Source: Petunia secreta
Lineage: Eukaryota > Streptophyta > Magnoliopsida > Solanales > Solanaceae
Direction of reading: 5' to 3'
Assembly: GCA_029990175.1 (NCBI GenBank)
Contig: JARKIP010000030.1
Location: 16,765,501 to 16,829,500, forward strand
Length of the DNA stretch: 64,000 nucleotides
Made by a program: the position numbers and the translations under genes. The notes beneath the pieces were generated by a model. It was not told where the DNA came from. It searched no databases and was given only the letters and a program-made list of their open reading frames with translations. Below are positions 56,036 to 64,000 of this stretch, piece after piece. The number at the start of each line of letters is the position of its first letter. Within the stretch, counting starts at the first letter, position 1.

Positions 56036-56080
56036 AGTGTTGAATGTGAAAGAACTGGGGAGTAAAAGAAATCCTACCTG

Positions 56081-57742
56081 GATGTCAACATGCTGGAACA
56101 CTGCATCTGGGTCCTTTTCTACCTTATCCCCCAACCAACGTTTCATCCGTGGTATTGTCTTCTCCTTAGGGTATTCCCTTAGCCTAAGTGCCGGAATAGC
56201 CTCTAACACCCATGCCATGAAAGCCCATGGAAATCCATACAGTGTGTAGCTATTCTCAGGAGCCTTCCAGCTTGTAAAATCTTTCAGGATGTAAAACACA
56301 GTCAAGTCGAAGCTTTTTCTTCCCCATGGGTACTTGTAAAAGTATTCAGGGGTGCTCGCGAGACAAATCACCCATTCCTCAATACCACTGTTAGTGTCCT
56401 TTGAACACAACACTTCGTGCTCGAACCAACATAAACATAAACTAAACCTTATGTCATCATCCTTCACCAGGTCTTCACTCTCTATCAGTTCCAGAATATA
56501 ATCACTACTTGCAGGCTTCTTCCCCTTCCTTGAAACTAAATCCCACAAATCGTTCCCCTTGCTACGGGCTTCATCCATGAAATCATCAGGGGGAGGTAGG
56601 GCACAACTCAATCTTGTCATCAAGGCAAACTCCTGCATCCCAAAACGAAGAGGCAGATCATGGAATTTAAACCACGCCTCAAACTTCTTCTGACAAATAA
56701 CCCGGCGAAGTAAAATGTTGTGAACCAGCTTTGGAGCAAACACACACTTGGACAAATCGATTAGGTGCCCGAAACAACTTTCCTTGAATCTTTCCATTAG
56801 ATTAAAATGATGTAAAGCTTTACGAAATTTATCCAACTTCGAGTGCATTGATGATCTGACCGTCACCTTCTTTGTTGTGAACGCATTATTATACTCCATC
56901 CACGTCTTCATTTGACTCAAATCAGGCAGGTCAGTCTTTATGCATGGGGTAACCTCATCAGCCAACTCCACCTGAAATTGATACAAGAAAAACAATCATT
57001 ACACAGTCACATTTCTAATGAAGAAAACATTTTCATGGGTTAAACATTGTTAAGATGTTTAAACATGACCCAACATGTTTCAAAAAACTTATAATATATT
57101 TGGAACATAATCTATAATGTTTGAAATAAATCCAAACATCATTTATTATGTTTGAAACATAATATAAAATGTTTGAAACATTCGGAGCGATGTTTGAACA
57201 TATTCGTATATGTTTGAAACATCATAAAAGATGTGTAAACATAAGCTTCGATGTTACCTCCTGTTCTATTGCCTCTACAAATTGATCCTCTGCTGTTGCT
57301 TGTGTTGTTGCTTCTATTGTTTCTTCTGTTGTTGCAGGAAAATCATGAACAGCTTTTGTTCTTCCTTCCCTTGCCTCACTAACTCTAACTTGAGGCATAG
57401 CACTACCCCTACTTTCTCCCCTTTGTTCATTACTTGGCTCTGCTTCTGCATCCTCTGTACCTTCTTCACTACTTCTTGATCTTTGTTGTTCCTCTTCGTG
57501 TTGATTTTTGCTAAGATCACGACTAGCTTGACTAGCACGACTAGCACGACTAGCGTTTGGGCTCTCGAAAGGGACCTGTAAAAGATCCGGTACTACCTGC
57601 TTCTTTGTCTTTTTGCACGAGGAGATTCACTTTCAGATTCCAAGGGAATTTGCCTATCTGTGGCTTTGGTTGTGGTCTTCTGGACCTTCTTAGCAGCAGC
57701 AGCAGCCGTAGCCTTTACCAGTTGCCTTTTTTTGGGGGGCAT
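56081..57742 (-). pseudogene. DUF1985 gene of H-inner, no protease domain
   Basis: The start is likely the ATG at 57740-57742 (MPPKKRQLVKA). A first exon with basic, nuclear-localisation-like KR clusters follows to about 57596, then a Glu/Ser/Arg-rich exon at about 57573-57257 (start VPFESPNASRAS, donor GTAAC). The frame between them is broken by a TAG. The main exon 56972-56081 has a clear acceptor (TTTCAG) and donor (CAG|GTAGG). It encodes DUF1985 with LPLRFGMQEFALMTRLSC and LYGFPWAFMAWVLEAIPAL. No Ulp1 catalytic region follows. Confidence 0.7.
57040..57245. repeat. TGTTTGAAACAT words in the intron of the DUF1985 gene
   Basis: Ten or so variants (GATGTTTAAACAT, ATGTTTGAAACAT) fill the intron between the two exons, and none is in the exons. 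It mirrors the placement of the G words in Ulp1 introns. Confidence 0.8.
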
Positions 57743-57954
57743 GTTGCCTATATACATAAATAACAAATAAGTTTCTTTACACGTATTTCCCATATTTATA
57801 AGAACAAAATATGGTGCAAAAAACTTGAGGCCCATTTCCTATTCAACATATACAACTATCATGATTGTGTACATTAGGCTTGTTATTACCACTCTTCACA
57901 AGTTTTAAGAATATTCTAAATGCCTTATCAATATGTGTTACTGAAAAATGCAGT

Positions 57955-58135
57955 TCAAACATCATGAGTAATGTTTAAACATCACGCTTAATGTTTGTAT
58001 TCTACAGTGGATGATGTTTAAACATCTCTATTGATGTTTAAATCATCTCCGGCTAAACATCCGGTGATATGGCCAAACACAACACAGATGTTTCAAACAT
58101 CTTACGGGATGTTTGAAACAAATGGATTTTGTTTA
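57955..58135. repeat. TGTTTAAACA words upstream of the DUF1985 gene
   Basis: Eight or more variants (ATGTTTAAACATC, GATGTTTGAAAC) occur in about 180 bases in the promoter or 5' UTR region. A longer inverted pair, GGTGATATGGCCAAACA and its partner near 58122-58150 (GGTTTAACCATATCACCGG complement), may form a hairpin. Confidence 0.75.
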
Positions 58136-58704
58136 ACCATATCACCGGCAACTACACAAAAAATTCAGTCAAAACTTCATCATTTCCTCGTCCCAAACCG
58201 ACCCAGACAGAATCATAAACAAACATAACTTTTAAAACAAAATTCTACGGTTTTTTCTTAACAACAAAAATGGATCAAAATATTGGTAAAATAATGAAAA
58301 CAAATGAAGAAAACTACAATGTTGGTGTCGGAGAAGACTTACAATAGAGATTCGGTGACAATCGATGAGTTTTGACAGTCCAATTTTTAGAAAAAAAAGC
58401 CGGGTCGAAAACGGGTCGTCTTTGAAGAGAGTGATGTTTGGGATTCTTTGGGAAATGTTTGGGGATGTTTGGGTTTTTGATTTTTGAAAAATCAGAAGTT
58501 GGGGTAGTAGGGTAGGTAGTGGAGTAGTGGGTAAGTTTGTAAGTTTTAGGTGTTTTAATTTTGCCCCACAATTTTTAAAAGAGTCTAATCACCTCCCCCA
58601 CTTACACTTAATCACCCATTTGAGAGAAAAGAAAAGCAAAAATTAATCAAAGGACCCTTTTTTTCATTCCACACTTGAGAGGCCCTTTTTGTGTCATTTT
58701 CTCC

Positions 58705-59471
58705 ACTAACTCCTTTCAACAATCCAAAGAATCCCAGGCAAAATCATTCCAAATAGTTAACAGAAATAAGAAACCTAGTTGATGTTCGAGTTTTTTTTTT
58801 TTTTTTTTTTTTTTTTGTGGGTGAAGATCAAAGGGATCTGATGACTTAAGAAATTCATCAGGAAATTTCTGATTACCAAGCATGAAAAATTCTCTTATTC
58901 ACAAGAGAGAGTACCTGGTACCCTGCAGTGCATATATCGCAGGCCTACAAGGCTCTACAGATCCAAATCCTCTCTGGACTAAAATCCAGACATGAAGCTA
59001 ACAAAATGTGCAAAGCATAAGCAGTAATATCGCTTAGGCGTCATCTAGGGCAAGTATTCCAGGGAGTTGTTTCCACCCCCTTTTAGAAGTAGGGGGCTGC
59101 AATGGAGGTCTTTTTGGTCGAGAAGAAAGGGGAGGAGAGAGAAATAAGTTAGAAAAGAAAAAAGAAAAAGAAAAAGAATTAAAAGGGTAAGAAAATGTTA
59201 CTAAAAAAAAGAAAAGTGATCCATAATAATTAAGTGTAATTAGTATACAATATCCGATCATAAATTGACACGTGTATAATTTGTTCAAATTTTAACATAT
59301 GTTTTTGCTCTATACTCGCGTTTAAGAAGACAAATTTTTTCTCTCTGCCACGTCATCCTTTAAGGAAATACTATAACAGTTCAATTTTGTGGGATCATAG
59401 ATCGCCGATAAAGTTAAGATGTATAACTGTATTTTCTGGACAAGTTAAGGTACTAAAGTAGCAATTTTGTC
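58705..59471. other. right half of H-outer, no supported gene
   Basis: It holds a T-run of about 27 at 58791-58817 and a stretch at 58830-59040 of moderate complexity. That stretch has the look of captured host sequence, but has no frame that I can assign. The right TIR is within 59290-59471. Confidence 0.5.
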
Positions 59472-59481
59472 AAAAATAAAT

Positions 59482-59968
59482 CCTAATTTCGACCAAAACA
59501 AATCCAGTAGACAAATCATTTTTTTCTCTAAAAATCTTCAATCACAAGTTAGTCCTTTATGTTTATTTAGCATCAAATTCAAGTATAATAGACAATCATT
59601 CTATGCAAAACGATCCCTCAAAGTTTATTTAATATGCACATGTAAAATCAACCTATAATGATGAAACACTAGAGATTGAGTAAAATACTTACAATAGTAA
59701 CTCCGTAAATTAAGCTTAAAAGATAAGTGAGATCATGTCCAAGAGCAGTTGAGGTGTTGTTTATATCATATGGCAATAGGAACAAAATGCCTTAAAACTA
59801 TTATTACGTTTGTCTCAATTATAAACATCAAAGTAACAGAGAAAGACTAGCTTTCACGACCAATCAATCATCTATCCATAGAAAACTTAATATGCAGATT
59901 AACAAAATGTGAGTATTTTAGGTAACCCATATGGGTTAAATATGTGTTGAAACTCAAATTTTACCTGG
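59482..59968. other. gene-free stretch between MULEs
   Basis: AT-rich. I see no coding region, RNA gene or repeat structure here. Confidence 0.5.
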
Positions 59969-60415
59969 TTAAAATATGGGATTTCTACACAAATATACAA
60001 ATTTCCACCCTTAATTACAAAAAAATAGCAATATTTTTTTAATTACAAGACATAACAATATTTTTTTAGCACATTTTTACCATAAACAAAACATATCATT
60101 TTGATAATTACACTTACACCCCCACCCTCCTAAAAACCCTAAAATACTTTCTCCACTTCCCCCACACCAAATCAGCCACCACCCATTTTCATATCTAAAT
60201 ATACAACACAACCACCACAACCACCGTTCAAAACAGAAACAGAGCCGCCACCACCACCGCCTGAATCTCCACCGGAATCCAGTACATCGCCACACAGAGA
60301 GAAAGAAGGAAGGGACAGTGGCGGAAAACGCCATCACAACCAGCAGAAAAACAAAGGGATAATAACAGGGTGAAACGAGTCCCATCTCTAATCTGCCAAA
60401 ACAGAGGGATAATAA

Positions 60416-60647
60416 CGGAAAACGCCATCTCCACTGCCAGTCCACGTTAATAAACGGCGGAGAGCAACCATTGTTGATAGTCGAGACAAGTTGGAATCCC
60501 TTTGGGACGATGGATATGGAACTCAAACTGTAAAGGATTTCTCCGCTAAGAAGATTCTTATGCCCGATGGAGGTCCACCTCGGTGGTTTACTCCCATATC
60601 AGCTGGTCCTCCTTTGAAAGATTCTCATCTCCTTCTTTACTTGCCTG
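60416..60647 (+). pseudogene. captured exon resembling phytyl ester synthase (PES, acyltransferase-like)
   Basis: The frame is open from 60416 to a good splice donor (CCTG|GTAATC, 60648). It encodes RRRATIVDSRDKLESLWDDG, YGTQTVKDFSAKK, then DGGPPRWFTPISAGPP and LLLYLPG. DGGPPRWF followed about 20 residues later by LLLYLPG is the pattern at the start of the conserved part of plant phytyl ester synthase/diacylglycerol acyltransferase-like proteins, chloroplast enzymes that esterify phytol and fatty acids. The downstream exons are absent; word arrays follow. It is thus a transposon-captured fragment, not a working gene. The assignment is from memory of the motif. Confidence 0.65.
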
Positions 60648-60849
60648 GTAATCTTTAAAAAATGAAGATAAATAGAATGATCGAACAGAGATTTTCTTGT
60701 AGTTTAGTGGCACAAATTGGGGAGTTAATATCAGTATAGTAGTCCCGAATTTCGATGAGAAGCCTTTGAATCAATCAGGTGTAACAGTACATTTCACTAA
60801 GTCTCTTTCACTTTTGATGGAATCTGATGTTTAATTTACTTTCCACTCA

Positions 60850-61520
60850 TTTCTAATGCAACAGCCGAAACAGTCTGATACAACTATTGAAACAGTCTTA
60901 AATAGGTTGAAACGGTCTAAAACGGAGTTTGAAACAATATGATACGGTTTGAAAAATCGTTGAAACAGTTGTTGCAACAGTTTGATACAGCCTGAAACGA
61001 TGTTGAAACGGTATGATACGGTCTGAAACGAAATTGAAACAATCTGAAATAACTGTTGAAACAGTTTGATACGGTCTAAAACAGGAGTTGATACAGTTTT
61101 AAACAGTATGATACAGTCTGAAAATGGGACTTGATACAGTTTAAAACAGTCTGATACAGTCTAATACGGAGTTGATACAGTCTGAAACGAGACTTGATAC
61201 AGTTTAAAACAGTGTGATACAGTCTGAAACAACATTGAAACACTATGATACGGTCTGAAACAGTCTGAGACGGTCTGAAACGGGAGTTGATACAGTTTAA
61301 AATAGTCTGATACAATAAAAAAATGAGAGTTGATACAGTTTAAAACAGTTAGATACAATGCTGAAATGAACCGAAACGGTGCAGAAACAGTTAGATACAG
61401 TGCTGCAGAAACAGTTGATACGGTGCAGAAACAGTTGATACGGTGCAGAAACGGTGCAGAAACAGTTGATACGGTGCAGAAACGGTGCAAAAATAGTTGA
61501 TACGGTGCAGAAATAGTGAG
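60850..61520. repeat. GAAACAGTCTGATACAGT word array in I-1
   Basis: Fifty or so variants of the words GAAACAGT, GATACGGT and GTTGATACAG occur in 670 bases. In its left part the spacing is irregular. In its right part (about 61380-61510) a CGGTGCAGAAACAGTTGATA unit is tandem. The words are not palindromic but alternate in a fixed direction. Confidence 0.85.
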
Positions 61521-61524
61521 ATTC

Positions 61525-61826
61525 AACGAGATACATTGAGGATGGATGAGAAAAAGTGAAATTGGGGAAAATGAGAGGAGTAAAAGTGAAATTGGGGGGA
61601 AATGGTGGGAGAAAAAGTGAAATAGAGGGAAATGGGGGGAGCAAAAGTGATAGTGGGGGAAATAGAAAGAAGAATGTAAGGGTTTGGTATGTTATGGGAA
61701 AATATTGCTATGTTTTTGCTATATTTGTAATTATCTTGTGTTTTCCTCTATATAGGGTAATTTTACTAAAATGTTGCTATGTTTGGTAATTAAGCTCTAA
61801 AACTTGTACTTTTATGTAAAAAATCC
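61525..61826. repeat. right end region of I-1, duplicated in I-2
   Basis: The 300 bases from GAGATACATTGAGGATGGAT to the element end are repeated at 63205-63505, with GTGAAATTGGG/GGGGGAAAT G-rich units followed by an AT-rich terminal repeat. Confidence 0.9.
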
Positions 61827-62129
61827 TTAAAATATTGCTCATCTAACCAACCCATTAAAATTGGGTTTTTTACAAAAATATACAACTTATATTCCTATAT
61901 TACAAAAAAATAGCAATATTATATAAATTACATAAAATAGCAATATTTATTCTAACAATATTCTGAAATATTTTACAATTCTTCATTTCACATTCTCTTA
62001 AAAACTACTCTCCATTTCCACAAACCCTAGGTCAATTCACACTCCACATACTCCCTGCCGTCAAGTCACTCCACACTCCATTAACTTCCAAAACCTCTAG
62101 AATCTTCTACAAGTTTTCTAGGTCAATTT

Positions 62130-62299
62130 TCCCTGCAGAATATCAAGACAAAGATGAAATCAACGATGGCGATGAAGAAGCGGCGGAGGAGTACGACGGT
62201 GTTACGGCGGAGGTTTATGATAGCAGCGAAGACGAATTAGAAACAGAGAGTAAAATAGCGAGAAAGTTTGAACAAAAAGTTCTCCTTACCCTTGAATAA
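62130..62299 (+). pseudogene. possible captured coding fragment in I-2
   Basis: After CCCTGCAG a plus-strand frame reads EYQDKDEINDGDEEAAEEYD, GVTAEVYDSSEDELETESK, then FEQKVLLTLE and a stop. It is strongly acidic, GC-richer than its surroundings and in the position where I-1 carries its captured exon. No family recognised. Confidence 0.4.
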
Positions 62300-62679
62300 A
62301 ACGTTTGAATCTGGAAGTGCAACTTGAAATATATGAGCATTATCACTTTAAGCAATATTTGGACTAATATCACAAGTCCATGAGGAATAGTGATTCTATA
62401 GGTAGGTACTACATTTATAGATCCAATTTCAAAAATCAGTAAGGAAACAGAGAGTAATGTTGTTTGAATTTGCAGTAAGGAAACAGAGTAATATTCGGAC
62501 ACACATTTGTGCTGTTTGATGATGAAGTGTTTGAATTTTGGTAAACAAAATGCAGAGATTCGAGAAGCATCCGAATAAAGTTAGAGAGTTTGGTCATGAA
62601 AATATTGCTGCTAATGAAATTCTATTTTCTCCTTTCTTTATTTAACTCTTAATTAATTTTAAAGTTAGAAACAGTACAA

Positions 62680-63200
62680 AAAGCAATCCAGAAACAGTTA
62701 AATTTTTCTGATACGAACAAATGCAACACCGTAGAAACAGTTTGAACAGATACAATGCTAAAACAACCTGAAACGGTGCATAAAAAATTAGATACGGTGC
62801 TGCAGAAACAGTTGAAACGGTGCAGAAACAGTTAGATACGGTACTGCAGAAATAGTTAAAACGGTGCAGAAACAGTTAGAAACAGTTAGATATGGTGCTG
62901 CAGAAACAGTTGAAACGGTGCAGAAACAGTTAGATCCGGTGCTGCAGAAACAGTTAGATACGGTGCTGCAGAAACAGTTAGATACGGTGCTGCAGAAATA
63001 GTTAAAACGGTGCAGAAACAGTTAGATACAGTGCTGCAGAAACAGTGCAGAAACAGTTAGATACGGTGCTGCAGAAATAGTTAAAACGGTGCAGAAACAG
63101 TTAGAAACAGTTGGAACGGTGCAGAAACAGTTAGATACGGTGCTGCAGAAACAGTTAGATACGGTGTAGAAATAGTTGATACGGTACAGAAATAGTGAGA
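62680..63200. repeat. GATACGGTGCTGCAGAAACAGTTA tandem/word array in I-2
   Basis: Units built from GAAACAGTTAGATACGGTGC and TGCAGAAACAGTT follow each other with period of about 24 in places, mixed with TTGAAACGGTGCA variants. More regular than in I-1, showing recent local expansion. Confidence 0.9.
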
Positions 63201-63514
63201 TTCAACGAGATACATTGAGGATGGATGAGATAAGTGAAATTGGGAAAAATGAGAGGAGTAAAAGTGAAATTGGGTGGAAATGGTGGGAGGAAAAGTGAAA
63301 TAGGGGGAAATGGGAGGAGCAAAAGTAATAGTGGGGGAAATAGAAGTAAGAATGTAAGGGTTTGGTATGTTATAAGAAAATATTGCTATGTTGTTGTTAT
63401 GTTTGTAATTATCTTGTGTTTTCCTCTATATAAGTTAATTTTACTAAAATGTTGCTATGTTTGGTAATTAAGCTCTAAAACTTGTACTTTTATGTAAAAA
63501 AATCCATTAAAATA

Positions 63515-64000
63515 TGAGTAAATTTGGTGGATAAACAAAATGTAGCCTTATATTGTCGTTCCTAACTCATTTTCAACCCATTTTTCTTTTGATTATAAAC
63601 AACTTAATTTTTATTTACCTATTTTTTAAATAGGTGGGTTTGATATTTATTTAATATGGATGGGTTGCGCGAGTCAATCAAATCTGAAATTACCACCACT
63701 AATTGACATTATATAAATTTGGAGTAAAAAGTGTGTACATTGCTAGGTTTTTCACTTTTTTGATAACAAAGAGGAGTAACATATCTGGTCATAATGGTCG
63801 CCGGAGAAGAACTACGGGGGTAACAAAGGCAAACCAGCTACCTCGATGTCATAGTTTTATAAATAACCCCATTAGATTCCATAAAATTTCACAAAGTGGC
63901 ACACGTTCGCTTGTTCTTCATTAAGGTCCGGTAAAATAAGTATTTAACTTTTAGCTCTTTATGGTGACTTGTCTCGTGGCCCATAAGGACGATACTGCGA
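63515..64000. other. terminal stretch without recognised feature
   Basis: AT-rich, with T-rich sequence at 63575-63700. The open frame at 63703-63924 has no recognisable motif. No gene is supported. Confidence 0.5.

Larger units (their letters stand above)
55598..58704. mobile_element. inner MULE (H-inner) carrying a DUF1985 gene
   Basis: The left end GGTAAGTTTAAAAAAAGGTC and the reverse-complemented right end GGAGAAAATGACACAAAAAG continue into alignable AAAGGGCCTC-containing sequence. They are flanked by ACTAACTTG (55589-55597) and ACTAACTCC (58705-58713), seven of nine matching. It carries a protease-less DUF1985 gene and arrays of TGTTTAAACA, but no transposase. Confidence 0.65.
55186..59471. 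mobile_element. outer MULE-type TIR element (H-outer), 10-bp target duplication
   Basis: The left end GGCAAAATTGCTATTTGATA and the reverse complement of the right end GACAAAATTGCTACTTTAGT align over at least 80 bases at roughly four in five identity. Both sides are flanked by AAAAATAAAT (55176-55185 and 59472-59481), a perfect 10-bp duplication in the 8-11-bp range of Mutator-like elements. It has no own coding sequence and hosts the inner element at 55598-58704. Confidence 0.85.
59978..61826 (+). mobile_element. Pack-MULE-like element I-1 with captured exon
   Basis: The left end GGGATTTCTACACAAATATA and the reverse-complemented right end GGATTTTTTACATAAAAGTA continue into longer imperfect inverted repeats rich in ATAGCAATATTTT. 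Target duplication TTAAAATAT is perfect (59969-59977, 61827-61835; 9 bp). Inside are a CT-rich stretch, a captured exon at 60416-60647 and a word array at 60850-61520. No transposase. Confidence 0.85.
61863..63505 (+). mobile_element. Pack-MULE-like element I-2, sister of I-1
   Basis: The left end GGGTTTTTTACAAAAATATA and the reverse-complemented right end GGATTTTTTTACATAAAAGT are flanked by ATTAAAATT (61854-61862) and ATTAAAATA (63506-63514), eight of nine matching. It starts 27 bases after the target duplication of I-1 and has the same orientation and right end but different cargo. Confidence 0.85.

Noticed and set aside
57231..57479. Cys-rich 82-codon ORF on the plus strand
   Set aside because: It is antisense to the Glu/Thr/Gln-rich exon of the DUF1985 gene; the Cys codons mirror repeated Gln/Thr codons.
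60077..60526. 149-codon ORF on the minus strand
   Set aside because: It overlaps the captured exon on the plus strand, is Trp/Phe/Cys-rich low-complexity sequence and has no family pattern; it is a shadow of CT-rich sequence.
1..64000. tRNA, rRNA or other structured RNA genes
   Set aside because: I looked for tRNA-like blocks and conserved rRNA phrases and found only primer binding sites of retroelements.

Overview
This window is nuclear DNA of a flowering plant, almost certainly a eudicot. The evidence is plant Ty3/gypsy lineages (Tat, chromovirus-type and Athila-type primer sites), Mutator-like elements (MULEs) with plant DUF1985/Ulp1 cargo, AT-rich sequence and plant-style introns. A Solanaceae or other asterid host is a guess from the general look of the repeats, not something I can show. 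I found no intact ordinary host gene, no rRNA or tRNA and no CRISPR. Nearly everything is nested mobile DNA.

Left part (1-24.1 kb): the oldest scaffold is a decayed Ty3/gypsy element on the minus strand (C; 3' LTR 7859-9852, pol 10.2-13.7 kb, gag split between 13.7-14.1 and 20.6-21.7 kb, 5' LTR 21840-24089). Two copies of one RT-less, integrase-less Tat-type element sit in it in opposite orientation: copy B (+, 14135-20615) in the gag of C and copy A (-, 1394-7858) in the 3' LTR of C. Copy A carries a 688-bp hAT-type MITE at 3465-4152 and is cut at its 3' end by another LTR element (1-1393, +). Two ~0.5-kb MULE-type MITEs (8476-8992, 23395-23898) sit in the LTRs of C.

Middle (24.1-54.9 kb): a truncated gypsy element D (-, LTR 24090-24908, gag-pol to ~28.85 kb) sits in the 5' LTR of C. 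It abuts a large MULE (G, ~28.85-54.93 kb). G has a MULE transposase on + and, facing it, a multi-exon DUF1985-Ulp1 cysteine-protease gene on - (35.2-31.3 kb), plus a second DUF1985 gene without a protease (39.26-37.4 kb). Its non-coding parts and introns hold dozens of short imperfect palindromes (core CTTGGCAATTGCCAAG). G is split by an Athila-like non-autonomous element F (39920-54358), which is itself split by gypsy element E (41563-50783).

Right part (54.9-64 kb): this is a run of smaller MULEs. An outer TIR element (55186-59471, 10-bp target duplication) contains an inner one (55598-58704) with a protease-less DUF1985 gene and arrays of TGTTTAAACA. Two sister elements follow (59978-61826 and 61863-63505; 9-bp target duplications). 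Each is filled with GAAACAGTT/GATACGGT words, and the first carries a captured exon resembling phytyl ester synthase.

The most interesting theme is that each MULE family carries its own dense array of a short sequence word. In G the same word links the big element to small MITEs elsewhere in the window. This makes it a candidate sub-terminal transposase-binding or silencing signal. Coordinates of LTRs, TIRs and target duplications were read by eye. Similarity statements are visual, not computed.
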